Shown here: piece by piece, positions 9,642 to 18,514 of the stretch | Layout: each line of letters starts with the position of its first letter | How positions within the stretch are numbered: the first letter of the stretch is position 1 | Source: an uncultured Eggerthellaceae bacterium | GTDB taxonomy: Bacteria; Actinomycetota; Coriobacteriia; Coriobacteriales; Eggerthellaceae | DNA length: 64,000 nucleotides | NCBI GenBank assembly: GCA_910580205.1 | Contig: CAJTVP010000002.1 | Span: 62,001-126,000, forward strand | Direction: 5' to 3' | Made by a program: the position numbers and the translations under genes | The notes under the pieces: model-generated | Databases searched by the model: none | What the model was told of the DNA's origin: nothing | The model's input: only the letters and a program-made list of their open reading frames with translations

Positions 9642-11594
9642 GTGGCCTCAGGCATGGACGCGCTTTTGGAAGCGCTGCGCAATTCAGGCATGAACACGGA
9701 CGGCATCGGCGCTGACAAGGCTGAAGCTGGCGAATCGAAGACCGGTCCGGCTGGTTCCGGCGGCCCTGGCAAGGGTGGCTCCAAGGGCGGCAAGGGCGGT
9801 GGCGGCCAGGTGCCTCACATCGACCTGTCATTTCTGGATGATGTGCACGGGCCCAAGAGCAAGGTGGGCTGGATCGTGCTGGCCATCGTGGCGGTGCTGG
9901 TCATCTTGGTCGCCTACTGGTGGTTCCATCCGCCGCTCAGCCTCAACTCAGCGGATCTCTGGATGTTCATCGGCACGATCTGTTTGGTCTGCGCGCTCTA
10001 TTTCTGGTACCGGCGCACCAATTACAAGCAGGGCGCGGGCAAGTACGAGAAGAGCCCCAGCAAGCAGAAGAAGTTCACCGTGCTGTTCGCCATCCCGGTG
10101 GCCGTGGTTGTCATCGGGCTTCTGGGCGCCTTGTTCAGCAACGCCATCATCCCTGGCAACGCGGAGAAATACAGCGAAGTCCTGAAGACCGACACCCTTG
10201 ATTTCGCTGAGGACATTCATGAGGTGGATTACAACCAGATCCCGGTGATCGATGCCGAGTCCGCCATCCAGATCGGCGACCGCGAGATGGGCTCCATCCC
10301 AGAGTACGTGAGCCAGTTCGAGATCAACCCGCGCTACTACCAGATCAACTACCATGGCGCGCCCGTGCGCGTGAGCCCGCTGGGCTACGCAGACCTGTTC
10401 AAGTGGTTCACCAACCGCGAAGGCGGCATCCCGGCCTATTCGCTCGTGAACATGACCACGCAGGACGCGGAGATCGTGCGCTTGGGCGACAACCCCATCT
10501 ACTATTCGCCCAGTGAGCCGCTGGCGCGCAACATCGAGCGCTACGTGCAGCTCAAGCATCCCTTCTACATCTTCGACCAGTTCTCCTTTGAGATCGACGA
10601 AGACGGCCATGCGTGGTGGATCTGCCCGGTGCGCACGTTCACCATCGGGCTGTTCGGCGGCTACACCATCGACCGCGTGGTGCTCTGCGACGCCACATCG
10701 GGCGAATGCACGGAGATGGCTGTGGAGGAAGTGCCTGAATGGGTGGATCGCGTGTTCCCGGCCGAGCTTTTGATCGAGCAGTACAACTGGTACGGCACCT
10801 ATCACAACGGCTGGCTGAACTCCTTCCTGGGCCAGGAGGGCGTGGTGCGCACGACGCCAGGCACGGATGGCACGCTGGGGTACAACTACATCGCGAAGGA
10901 TGACGATGTCTGGGTCTACACCGGCGTCACCTCGGCCACGGCGGACAACTCCATCATCGGCTTCGTGCTGGTGAACCAGCGCACGCAAGAATCGCACTTC
11001 TACAGCGTTTCGGGCGCTACGGAGGCTTCCGCCATGAACTCCGCCGAAGGCCAGGTCCAGAACCTGCGCTATACCTCATCCTTCCCGTTGCTCATCAACG
11101 TGGCGAATCAGCCTACCTACTTCATGGCCTTGAAGGATGCTACGGCTCTGCCGAAGAAGTTCGCCATGATCGACATCCAGCGCTATCAGAACGTGGCCGT
11201 GGGAGACACCGTGGCTGAGACGCAGACAGCCTATGAATCGCTCTTGGCGCGCAACGGCGTCCTGGCGAATGAGACGGACATCTCGGATGTGCAGGAGAAG
11301 ACCGGCACCATCACCGCGGTGGCCCAAGCGGTGATCGATGGCAATTCGCACTTCTACTGCATCATCGACGACGAGGACAAGCTCTACGACTTCGCGTTGC
11401 CGGGCCTGCTGAACATCCTGACCTACCAGGTAGGGGACCAGATCACGTTCACGTATTTGGATTCGGAAGGGACGAACACGGTGTATTCCATCATCGGTCC
11501 TGACGGTCAAAAGCAAACGGCTACGGCCGAGGACAACACTGGTGAGGAGGCGGTGGATCAAGCCGCCGAACAGGAGGCGCAAGCGGCCGCCTAG
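9642..11594 (+). CDS. Large uncharacterised membrane protein
   Basis: 650 aa, not assigned to a family with confidence. After a Gly/Lys-rich N-terminal 60 residues come three hydrophobic segments (about residues 73-93, 107-125 and 148-168). A roughly 480-residue soluble domain follows, rich in aromatic residues (YYQINYHGAPVRVSPLGYADLFKWF, quoted by its key residues), and then an acidic Ala/Glu-rich tail. It is probably anchored by the N-terminal helices with the large domain outside. GTG 9642 is chosen because AAGGAGC at 9631-9637 sits five bases upstream; ATG 9654 is too far from it. A TACCAT at 9603-9608 is a possible -10. It stands alone between purH and the rplJ leader. Confidence 0.75.
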   Translation: MASGMDALLEALRNSGMNTDGIGADKAEAGESKTGPAGSGGPGKGGSKGGKGGGGQVPHIDLSFLDDVHGPKSKVGWIVLAIVAVLVILVAYWWFHPPLSLNSADLWMFIGTICLVCALYFWYRRTNYKQGAGKYEKSPSKQKKFTVLFAIPVAVVVIGLLGALFSNAIIPGNAEKYSEVLKTDTLDFAEDIHEVDYNQIPVIDAESAIQIGDREMGSIPEYVSQFEINPRYYQINYHGAPVRVSPLGYADLFKWFTNREGGIPAYSLVNMTTQDAEIVRLGDNPIYYSPSEPLARNIERYVQLKHPFYIFDQFSFEIDEDGHAWWICPVRTFTIGLFGGYTIDRVVLCDATSGECTEMAVEEVPEWVDRVFPAELLIEQYNWYGTYHNGWLNSFLGQEGVVRTTPGTDGTLGYNYIAKDDDVWVYTGVTSATADNSIIGFVLVNQRTQESHFYSVSGATEASAMNSAEGQVQNLRYTSSFPLLINVANQPTYFMALKDATALPKKFAMIDIQRYQNVAVGDTVAETQTAYESLLARNGVLANETDISDVQEKTGTITAVAQAVIDGNSHFYCIIDDEDKLYDFALPGLLNILTYQVGDQITFTYLDSEGTNTVYSIIGPDGQKQTATAEDNTGEEAVDQAAEQEAQAAA

Positions 11595-11632
11595 GGCCGG
11601 AAGAAAGATCGCCCACACGCGGCGCTTTCTGC

Positions 11633-11800
11633 TACAATGCTGAGGCTGCTCTTCGGAGCGGTGCCAATGGAAGATAGTTCTGCTGCTTAAGACAGCCGGT
11701 ACCCGCAAGGGTTCAATCGCGAAAGCGGCCAGCCGAGGTGGTTGCACGACATGGATCTTGTCGGCCTCCGCCATCATGGGCGGGGGCCGTTTTCATGACC
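11633..11800 (+). ncRNA. Ribosomal protein L10 leader with intrinsic attenuator
   Basis: About 150 bases of structured 5' leader lie ahead of rplJ, after a TACAAT -10 hexamer at 11633-11638. The GC-rich segment around 11690-11745, with several short stems, resembles the known L10 leader to which L10(L12) binds as translational/transcriptional repressor. It ends in a perfect ten-base stem with one G-U pair (GGCCTCCGCC and GGCGGGGGCC, 11761-11790 region) followed by TTTTC, a good intrinsic terminator. L10 binding would be expected to let this attenuator form. Assignment is by position and shape, not by a covariance search. Confidence 0.65.
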
Positions 11801-11854
11801 AGCCCGATCAGACACGGCAGAACGCTGGAAAGCGCGAAGGAGGTGCAACAGCAA

Positions 11855-12376
11855 ATGCCGAACGCACAGAACCAAGAGATGCTCGCGAATGTGAAGGCTG
11901 ACCTTGAGGGAAGCAGCGCGGTCTGGATCGTGGATTACCGCGGCTTGACCGTGAAAGAGATCCAACAGCTGCGCCGCAACATCCGCGAAGCTGACGGGTG
12001 CATGAAGGTGTACAAGAACACCATCATGCATTTGGCGCTCACGCAGGAGGACCTGCCCACTCTGGATGACATCCTCGCAGGGCCGTCCGCCTTCGTGTTC
12101 GCCGGCAAGGATGTGGCCGCATCCGCCAAGGCCGTGAAGGATTTCGCGAAGGACAACGAGAACCTGGTCATCAAGGGCGGCCTCATGGACGGCGCAGCCG
12201 TCAGCGCGGCAGAGGTGGAAGCCATCGCTTCTCTCCCGTCTCGCGAAGTGCTCATGGCGCAGATCGCCGGCGCGATCAGCGGCGTGGCGCGTGGTCTGGC
12301 AACGTCCATCAACGGCGTCCCCCGCGGGGTCGCTCAGGTGGTCAGCGCCGTGGCCGATCAGAAGGAAGCAGCCTAG
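11855..12376 (+). CDS. rplJ: 50S ribosomal protein L10
   Basis: 173 aa component of the ribosomal stalk base that binds L7/L12 dimers. Recognised from AVWIVDYRGLTVKEIQQLR, KVYKNTIMHLAL and the C-terminal L12-binding helix. I chose ATG 11855, which follows AAGGAGG (11837-11843) at 11 bases; the frame runs further upstream through the leader but without homology. It forms an operon with rplL. Confidence 0.95.
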   Translation: MPNAQNQEMLANVKADLEGSSAVWIVDYRGLTVKEIQQLRRNIREADGCMKVYKNTIMHLALTQEDLPTLDDILAGPSAFVFAGKDVAASAKAVKDFAKDNENLVIKGGLMDGAAVSAAEVEAIASLPSREVLMAQIAGAISGVARGLATSINGVPRGVAQVVSAVADQKEAA

Positions 12377-12424
12377 GCGCTGCGAAACGCGCAGCTTGGA
12401 TGAAGCTGCATGACAAACAAGAAC

Positions 12425-12443
12425 GCCAGGCAAGGAGCCTGGC
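12425..12443 (+). promoter_or_regulatory. Small hairpin between rplJ and rplL
   Basis: GCCAGGC-AAGGA-GCCTGGC is a perfect seven-base stem whose loop holds an AAGGA sequence, 20 bases before the rplL start. It could affect the ratio of L10 to L7/L12 by pausing, processing or hiding a ribosome binding site. The role is inference. Confidence 0.4.
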
Positions 12444-12463
12444 AGAATGAAAGGATTTGAACA

Positions 12464-12847
12464 ATGGCTGTGACTCGTGAAGAGATTCTTGAGGCTCTGA
12501 AGGAGATGTCCCTGCTGGAGGCGTCTGAGCTGGTGAAGGACATCGAGGAGACCTTTGGCGTGAGCGCTGCTGCTCCTGTGGCTGTGGCTGCTGCCGCTCC
12601 TGCCGGTGGCGACGCTGGCGCTGCTGATGCTGGCAAGACCGACTTCGACGTGATCCTGGAAGGCTTCGGCGACAACAAGATCGCGGTCATCAAGGTCGTC
12701 CGTGAGATCACCGGTCTGGGCCTCAAGGAGGCCAAGGAGGCTGTCGAGGGCGCTCCGGCTCCGATCGCTGAGGGCGTTGACCAGGCAAAGGCTGACGAGA
12801 TCAAGGGTAAGCTGGAAGAGGCTGGCGCTGCTGTGACCATAAAATAA
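12464..12847 (+). CDS. rplL: 50S ribosomal protein L7/L12
   Basis: 127 aa stalk protein. The N-terminal dimerisation helix ([17 protein letters not shown]), Ala-rich hinge and C-terminal factor-binding domain ([27 protein letters not shown]) are all present. It is multicopy in the ribosome and recruits translation GTPases. AAAGGA precedes the ATG. Confidence 0.97.
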   Translation: MAVTREEILEALKEMSLLEASELVKDIEETFGVSAAAPVAVAAAAPAGGDAGAADAGKTDFDVILEGFGDNKIAVIKVVREITGLGLKEAKEAVEGAPAPIAEGVDQAKADEIKGKLEEAGAAVTIK

Positions 12848-12979
12848 TCGTAGATTATTTTATTGAAGCCACGATTGCACCTGTATTTGGCGCTTTCATG
12901 CTTGCCCTCATTGGGCGAAGCCAACTCGGCCGCATGACACGCCAACTCCAGGCGCCTCGCGGCTTCTCACATCAACACG

Positions 12980-13010
12980 AAGGCCCGGACGTTCGTCCGG
13001 GCCTTTTCTT
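12980..13010 (+). terminator. Strong bidirectional intrinsic terminator
   Basis: AAGGCCCGGAC and GTCCGGGCCTT form an 11-base perfect stem around a short loop and are followed by TTTTCTTTC. It separates rplL from the convergent gene at 13028. An AT-rich hairpin directly at the rplL stop (12840-12862) is a second, weaker signal. Confidence 0.85.
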
Positions 13011-13027
13011 TCGCTTGATCAGGATCT

Positions 13028-14239
13028 TTAGAACCGGAAGGTGGCTGCCATACCGCTTTTGGTGGGCATCTTGTCGGCCGGCAGAACCAGCACGGTGGCA
13101 TCTTGCAGCGCTGCCGCTTCGGCGAAGGCCGCCGCGATATCCGGGCTGGCCGGGTCCAGCTCTTTGTCATCCACGGGGTTCGCAGCGCCATCGAAGGTGA
13201 CCGCACCCGTTTCATCATCGAACGTTCCGGGAAGGCCCTTGCCCCCCTCAAGGAAGAGCACGTCCACCTTGCGCTCCACCAGGGCCAGGCCGATATCCGG
13301 GATGCTGTCCGTGGCTTCGCCCTTGGAAGCCTTGTAAGCGTAATCCTCTTCCGCTTTCGCCAGCTGCTGCATGCAGCGTTCCTCCATGATGGCGACGGCA
13401 TCGTCCCTCAGCGTCGCGCCGGAGAGCGTGCGCGGGTCCTTGTGGATGCCTTCGGGCAGCAGCGTCTTGAACGTGCAGATCTCTCGGAAATCATGCTCAT
13501 GCTCAGGGGCGGTAACCAAGATGACCGGCTCGTCGGAGCCGCGCAGCAGCTTGTCGTTCAGCGCCTTGTCCACATAGCGGAAGAACTGCTTCGCTTCCTC
13601 TTGCGTGACTTCACGGCGAGACTTGTGATCATGATAAGGGGATTCGTGGTCCGTCAGGCTGTAGTAGTCAAGGGCCGTGGTCTCCCCGTCGAACTCCGGG
13701 AACGTCTCCGCGAAGTAATTCTTCACGTCATCCGCCAGCGGCTCGTAATGGACGCCGTTGTAGTCGCCATCCAGGAGCGCGAAGAAATCCGTGTTAAGGA
13801 GCAGCAGCTTGTAGGCCATGTCATGCATGGCATCTGCGAACAGCGGTTTCAGATAGAACTGCGGCCCCACGACCACGGCAGGCTCCGGCGCGGTGTTCAT
13901 GTTGATGACGTAGGCATCCTGATCCGTCACCAAGAATGCCAGACCCTTCGCGGCATCCACCCAGAGCGGCAGATCCTCATGGTCAAGGATGAAGTCCAGC
14001 TTCTGTTTGATGCCTTCGCCGGCTCCCTCTTCCTCAAGGCGTCGGCACGCCTCTTTGCAGAGATCCTTGAATTCGATGCGGTCCCAATCCTCTTGCCCTT
14101 TTTCGCGCTGCGTATGCTTGACGGGGATGAAGATGGAGACGAGCGGTCCTCCGGCAGGGGCGTCATTGATGAATTCCTTCGGCTGGAATGTGCAAACATG
14201 GATGCGCTCTTCCAATTCGCGCGTACGTTCTTTTCTCAT
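13028..14239 (-). CDS. baeRF-type protein (bacterial archaeo-eukaryotic release factor-like)
   Basis: 403 aa. The order of motifs fits the baeRF family: VSIFIPV and a run of paired helices near the N-terminus, LAFLVTDQDAYV, QFYLKPLFAD, LLLNTDFFALLDGD, a central domain with AKQFFRYVDKALND and PVILVTAPEHEHDF, and the C-terminal TVLVLPADKMPTKSGMAATFRF. These are predicted to be related to aRF1/eRF1, possibly acting on ribosomes or RNA, but they are poorly characterised. The gene stands alone and is convergent with rplL. Confidence 0.65.
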   Translation of the reverse strand: MRKERTRELEERIHVCTFQPKEFINDAPAGGPLVSIFIPVKHTQREKGQEDWDRIEFKDLCKEACRRLEEEGAGEGIKQKLDFILDHEDLPLWVDAAKGLAFLVTDQDAYVINMNTAPEPAVVVGPQFYLKPLFADAMHDMAYKLLLLNTDFFALLDGDYNGVHYEPLADDVKNYFAETFPEFDGETTALDYYSLTDHESPYHDHKSRREVTQEEAKQFFRYVDKALNDKLLRGSDEPVILVTAPEHEHDFREICTFKTLLPEGIHKDPRTLSGATLRDDAVAIMEERCMQQLAKAEEDYAYKASKGEATDSIPDIGLALVERKVDVLFLEGGKGLPGTFDDETGAVTFDGAANPVDDKELDPASPDIAAAFAEAAALQDATVLVLPADKMPTKSGMAATFRF

Positions 14240-14365
14240 GGTGGCCTCCCTTGAATGTGCATCGCGCTGGTTCAGCGTCCAGCGAATGACTCAAGCATAG
14301 CCATCCCCGCGCAGGGCGTTCGGCCTTGGTCTCAGTTGTTGACTAAAGGTTTCAAGATTGGCATT

Positions 14366-16465
14366 TCACGAACGAACGCGCATCGCGCGCATGGCGTTCA
14401 AGATGGCCAGCACCGCCACGCCCACATCCGCGAACACAGCCATCCACATGTTCGCGATGCCGAAGGCAGCCAATATGAGCACGGCGAACTTCACGCCCAG
14501 GGCGAACACGATGTTCTGCCAAACGATCCGCATGGTCTTGCGCGCCACGCGGATGGCTCGCGCTATCTGGGTGGGGCGGTCGTCCATGAGCACCACGTCA
14601 GCGGCTTCGATAGCCGCATCGCTCCCCAGCGCTCCCATGGCGATGCCCACATCGGCTCGCATGAGCACGGGCGCATCGTTGATGCCGTCCCCCACGAACG
14701 CCAGCTTGCCGCTGTTCTTGTCGTCGGCTTCACCGGCGGCAACCGCGTTTCTTTGGATCAACGCCTCCACCTGAGCCACCTTGTCCTGGGGCAAGAGCTC
14801 CGCACGGACTTCTGTGATCTCCAGGTCCTTCGCCACGGCGCGCGCCACCGGTTCGCGATCTCCGGTGAGCATGACCGTGCGGGTGATGCCCTCCGCGTAC
14901 AGGTCCTGGATGGCCTCGCGCGCATCCGGCTTGATCACGTCTCCGATCACGACGGTGCCAACGAACTGGCTGTTCTTGGACACGTGCACCTCTGTGCCCA
15001 CCAGGTCTGTGGGCGCATAGGGAATGCCGTTCTCATCCATGAGCCGCCCGTTGCCGGCCAAGATCACGTCACGGTCATAGCGGATGTGCACGCCGCGTCC
15101 GGAAAGGTCTCGCCCGCCAGCGATCTTCGTCATCTCGATGGGCTTGTTGTACGCTCGGCTGATGGACTGGGCGATGGGATGGTTCGAAAGGGATTCCGCT
15201 GCCGCGGCCAGCTCCAGCAGCTCCTCCGCGGTCACGCCGGAGGCGGGCAGCACATGGGTCACTTCGAAGGATCCGGTGGTGAGCGTGCCGGTCTTGTCGA
15301 ACACCACCGTGTCCACCTTCGACAGCGCTTCCAGGTAGTTGGACCCTTTGATGAGCACGCCGATGCGCGACGCGCCGCCGATGCCTCCGAAGAAGGAGAG
15401 CGGCACGCTGATCACGAGGGCGCAGGGGCAGGACACCACCAGGAAGGTGAGCCCGCGCAGGATCCAGTCCGACCAGCCGCCGACGAAGAGGGGCGGGATG
15501 AGCGCGATGGCGACGGCCAACCCTACGACGACGGGGGTGTAATACCGGGCGAACCGCGTGATGAAGTTCTCGGTGCGCGCCTTTTTGTCCGCGGCATTCT
15601 GCACCAGTTCCAGGATGCGGCTCACGGTGGAATCCGCGTACGGCTTCGTGACGCGCACGGTGAGCGTGCCGGTCAGGTTCACGCAGCCGGAGATGACCTC
15701 TTCGCCCGCCTGCGCTTCGCGGGGCACGCTTTCGCCGGTGAGAGCGGAGGTGTCCACCTGTGAATCTCCTTGAAGGACCACGCCGTCAAGAGGGATGCGC
15801 TCGCCCGCTTTCACGACGATCTCATCTCCTGGCTTGACGGTGGCGGGGTCCACGCGGGTGAGCGCGCCGTCTCGCATCACGTTCGCGAACTCCGGCATGA
15901 TGTCCATGAGCCCGGCGATGGATTTCCGGGAGCGCCCGACGGCGTAGCTCTGGAACAGCTCGCCCACTTGGTAGAACAGCATGACCGCAGCGCCTTCCGC
16001 CATATGCGGCTCTGAGTCCGGGAAGAAGACGAGCGCGAATGCGCCGATGGTGGCCACGCTCATGAGGAAGTTCTCGTCAAGGCCGTGGCCGGCCAAGAGG
16101 TTGCGCCCGGCGCGGATGAGAACGTCGTAGCCTGCGATCAGAAACGGGATGAGGAACAGGATGAACTCCGCGTAGAGAGCGTTCTCGTCGCCGAAGATGC
16201 GGGTGATGAGGCCGGTGCCGTCCCAGACCAGGATGGCCAGGAAGCAGAGGAGCGCGAAGGCGATCCGCAAAAACCAACGCCGCAGGTGGGCGGGGTCTTC
16301 GCCGCCATGATCGTGGCCACAGGAGCCGCATTCGCCATCATGGTCGTGGTCATGGTCATGGTCGTGGTCGTGTCCGTGGGCGTGCTCATGATCCTGGGCG
16401 CTCTCGGCGGCGTGAGCGCGTTCGCGCTCGTCGTTCTGCTTCAAAGAATCGCATGCTTGGCACAT
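14366..16465 (-). CDS. Zn/Cd/Pb-exporting P1B-type ATPase (ZntA/CadA-like)
   Basis: About 699 aa ATP-driven efflux pump in the inner membrane. Visible motifs: a His/Asp-rich N-terminal metal-binding tail (HDHDHDHDHD, about residues 31-45), the transport motif CPC near residue 345, phosphorylation site DKTGTLT near 390, the HP motif in NHPIAQS, and GDGINDAP near 592. It lacks a classic GMxCxxC heavy-metal domain. ATG 16465 has GAGGA seven bases upstream; the in-frame ATG 16489, overlapping the repressor stop by ATGA, is the alternative. It is co-transcribed with and downstream of the SmtB-type repressor. Confidence 0.93.
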   Translation of the reverse strand: MCQACDSLKQNDERERAHAAESAQDHEHAHGHDHDHDHDHDHDGECGSCGHDHGGEDPAHLRRWFLRIAFALLCFLAILVWDGTGLITRIFGDENALYAEFILFLIPFLIAGYDVLIRAGRNLLAGHGLDENFLMSVATIGAFALVFFPDSEPHMAEGAAVMLFYQVGELFQSYAVGRSRKSIAGLMDIMPEFANVMRDGALTRVDPATVKPGDEIVVKAGERIPLDGVVLQGDSQVDTSALTGESVPREAQAGEEVISGCVNLTGTLTVRVTKPYADSTVSRILELVQNAADKKARTENFITRFARYYTPVVVGLAVAIALIPPLFVGGWSDWILRGLTFLVVSCPCALVISVPLSFFGGIGGASRIGVLIKGSNYLEALSKVDTVVFDKTGTLTTGSFEVTHVLPASGVTAEELLELAAAAESLSNHPIAQSISRAYNKPIEMTKIAGGRDLSGRGVHIRYDRDVILAGNGRLMDENGIPYAPTDLVGTEVHVSKNSQFVGTVVIGDVIKPDAREAIQDLYAEGITRTVMLTGDREPVARAVAKDLEITEVRAELLPQDKVAQVEALIQRNAVAAGEADDKNSGKLAFVGDGINDAPVLMRADVGIAMGALGSDAAIEAADVVLMDDRPTQIARAIRVARKTMRIVWQNIVFALGVKFAVLILAAFGIANMWMAVFADVGVAVLAILNAMRAMRVRS

Positions 16466-16485
16466 GGTATGGTCCTCATCTTCCG

Positions 16486-16845
16486 TCATTCGCAGATGTG
16501 CGTGATGCCTTGGGCGAGCATGGTGTAGACGTGGGAATCCGCCAGGGAGTAGATGACGCTCTTGCCGTCGCGGCGGAACTTCACCAGGTGCGCCTGTTTG
16601 AGGATGCGCAGCTGATGGCTGACGGCGCTTTGGGTGGCGCCGATGATCTCCGCGATGTCGCCCACGCTGCATTCGCGTTCCATGAGCGCGTAGAGGATCT
16701 TGATGCGCGTGGTGTCCGCGAACACCTTGAAAAGATCCGCCAGCTCATAGAGCAGCTCGTCTTCGGGCATGGTGTCGAACAGCCCTTCGCCGGGAGCTCC
16801 GTCCACACCGAACGGGCATTCCTCACAGTCTGCTTGCTGTTTCAT
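16486..16845 (-). CDS. ArsR/SmtB-family metal-sensing repressor
   Basis: 119 aa winged-helix repressor (ECSVGDIAEIIGATQSAVSHQLRIL). The last helix carries Asp103, His105, His116 and Glu119. This spacing (2, 11, 3) is the same as the alpha-5 zinc site Asp104/His106/His117/Glu120 of SmtB. Cys7, Cys10 and Cys59 could also form a CadC-like N-terminal site. Metal binding should release DNA and switch on the ATPase gene. I chose ATG 16845 because GGAGGA lies six bases upstream; a longer frame starts at 16878 inside the operator zone. It autoregulates through the site at 16877-16896. Confidence 0.92.
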   Translation of the reverse strand: MKQQADCEECPFGVDGAPGEGLFDTMPEDELLYELADLFKVFADTTRIKILYALMERECSVGDIAEIIGATQSAVSHQLRILKQAHLVKFRRDGKSVIYSLADSHVYTMLAQGITHICE

Positions 16846-16876
16846 GGAGCATCCTCCGCCGGTTTCATTATGGAAC

Positions 16877-16923
16877 ATATGAACAACTGTTCATAAGTAT
16901 AGAGAATGGACGGCGCTTGTCAA
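16877..16923 (-). promoter_or_regulatory. Promoter and SmtB-type operator of the metal efflux unit
   Basis: On the minus strand TTGACA (16918-16923) and TATACT (16896-16901) are 16 bases apart. The palindrome ATGAACA-AC-TGTTCAT (16879-16894) lies just after the -10 and covers the expected transcription start. TGAACA/TGTTCA arms are typical of SmtB/CzrA/CadC operators. It is the cleanest consensus promoter in the window. Confidence 0.85.
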
Positions 16924-17023
16924 TGGGGATTATGCCCAGACGGAAACAAAACCTGCGGGTTGGAAGACCTGGGCGGGCTCTGGTCTATCATCGTGCGTCA
17001 AAGCCGATCGTCAGGAGAAGAAG

Positions 17024-17881
17024 ATGCCGAACTCAGCTGTGCATGCGCCTGCGCCAGAGAGGCCGGAGCCGATCGAAGGGTTCCCGAAGTTCGGGCATAT
17101 GACGCTCACCGGCGTGGACAACGCGCGCGATCTGGGCGGCATGCCCACCAAGGACGGGCGGATCAAGAAGCGCCGCCTGCTCCGGTCAGGGGCTTTGGGC
17201 GAGGCCACAGCGGCGGATATGAAGCAGCTCATCCGCATGCATGATATGGAGTACGTGGTTGACCTGCGCACGCCGTTCGAGGTGGAGCATGATCCTGACC
17301 CCCTGCCGCTCATGGCGGGCGTGGAGTATGTGAACATGCCAGCGCTTTCGCAAGGGGCCATCGTGACCATGGGGCGTTTCAGCGCGGCGAAGGATCAGAA
17401 GTTGCTGCGCGAGTTCACGGGACATCCGTTCGCGACCATTCAAGACCTGTATCCCAAGGCGCTTCTGGGGGAGACGGGCATCGAAACGTATGGGCGATTC
17501 CTGCACGACCTTCTGTCTGCGGAAGGGGCGACCCTTTGGCACTGCACTCAGGGAAAGGACCGCACGGGCATCGCGGCCATCCTCGTGGAGCACATCCTCG
17601 GTGTGCCGGAAGAAGCCATTTTGGCGGATTACCTGGCCACCAATCTATTCATTGGCGGGTGGATGGCGCGGATGCAGAAGCTTTTGCGCGCGACAGGACT
17701 GGCGAAGGGCGTGAATGCGGATTTTGAAGCCTACGCCTATGCGTACAAGGCGTATTATGATGCCGCAATGCGAGCCATGTGCGGCGTGTTCGGTTCGGTG
17801 GATGCCTACTTGGAGCGGGAGCTCAAGTTCGGGCCGGCTGAGCAGGAGGCGCTGCGCGAACGGTATTTGGAAGCGGTCTGA
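17024..17881 (+). CDS. Tyrosine/lipid phosphatase of the MptpB/LipA type
   Basis: 285 aa. The P-loop HCTQGKDRTG (Cys174-x5-Arg180) has the Lys and Asp typical of MptpB/LipA-like phosphatases, which act on phosphotyrosine, phosphoserine/threonine and phosphoinositides. The N-terminal NARDLGG motif is also characteristic of this family. No signal peptide is visible. AGGAGA precedes the ATG. The next gene begins seven bases after the stop and is in the same frame. Confidence 0.88.
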   Translation: MPNSAVHAPAPERPEPIEGFPKFGHMTLTGVDNARDLGGMPTKDGRIKKRRLLRSGALGEATAADMKQLIRMHDMEYVVDLRTPFEVEHDPDPLPLMAGVEYVNMPALSQGAIVTMGRFSAAKDQKLLREFTGHPFATIQDLYPKALLGETGIETYGRFLHDLLSAEGATLWHCTQGKDRTGIAAILVEHILGVPEEAILADYLATNLFIGGWMARMQKLLRATGLAKGVNADFEAYAYAYKAYYDAAMRAMCGVFGSVDAYLERELKFGPAEQEALRERYLEAV

Positions 17882-17887
17882 CGGATA

Positions 17888-18514
17888 TTGGAATCGATCA
17901 AGGCGCGCCTGCAAGCGCTCACGGAAAAGCACCCGCGTTGGATCACGTGGGTGGGCGCGAGTGCTCTGGCGGCAGCGTTATTCGGCGTGTTCGTGGCCGT
18001 GGCTTTGCAGGGGTTCTCTCAGGTTGAAGTGGCGCAAGAGGATGGGCCTGGCGCGCAGCCAGGGGTGATGGAGCAGGCTTCGAACGGAGCTGCTCCGGGG
18101 AACGCTGCGGCTGTCGGCGGCGCTTCGGCCGGTGAAGAGGCTGCCGGTGCGGCACCGGGGGGCGCCATTGGTGGCGCGGTGACGAACGGTGATGCAGGCG
18201 CTGAGGGAGCAGGGCAGCAGGGAGAGACGCCCTCTCAGGCGAATGCGTTCATGGCGGCGAAGCTGCGCATGGCGGAGATGCCTTATTCACGGGATGGCCT
18301 CATAGCGGCGCTGCAATCGGACGGATATTCGCCGGAGGATGCGGCCTATGCGGCCGACAAGCTGAATGTGAACTGGACGGAAAAGGCCACGGAGATGGCG
18401 CAGCAGTATCTGGACACCATGGAGTTCACGCGCGAGGATCTGATCGACCAGTTGCAGTATGAGGGTTTCAGCCGCGAAGAGGCGGAAGCCGCCGTGGATG
18501 CTACGCTGGGTTGA
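17888..18514 (+). CDS. Membrane-anchored protein with two Ltp repeats
   Basis: 208 aa with a TTG start. There is a single membrane helix at about residues 20-43, then a low-complexity Ala/Gly linker (about 55-115). Two roughly 45-residue repeats of the Ltp type follow (AKLRMAEMPYSRDGLIAAL and AQQYLDTMEFTREDLIDQL open them; second repeat about 164-208), the domain first known from host-surface lipoproteins and phage superinfection-exclusion proteins. The start is weakly supported; the gene shares frame with the upstream phosphatase, separated only by TGA CGG ATA. Its 3' end overlaps the convergent UvrA-like gene by 14 bases. Confidence 0.7.
   Translation: MESIKARLQALTEKHPRWITWVGASALAAALFGVFVAVALQGFSQVEVAQEDGPGAQPGVMEQASNGAAPGNAAAVGGASAGEEAAGAAPGGAIGGAVTNGDAGAEGAGQQGETPSQANAFMAAKLRMAEMPYSRDGLIAALQSDGYSPEDAAYAADKLNVNWTEKATEMAQQYLDTMEFTREDLIDQLQYEGFSREEAEAAVDATLG

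Noticed and set aside
6853..9831. Very long open frame on the minus strand across the purine genes
   Set aside because: It is the shadow of GC-rich coding on the plus strand (purN, XdhC-like, purH), with Arg/His/Ala-rich composition and no conserved motif.
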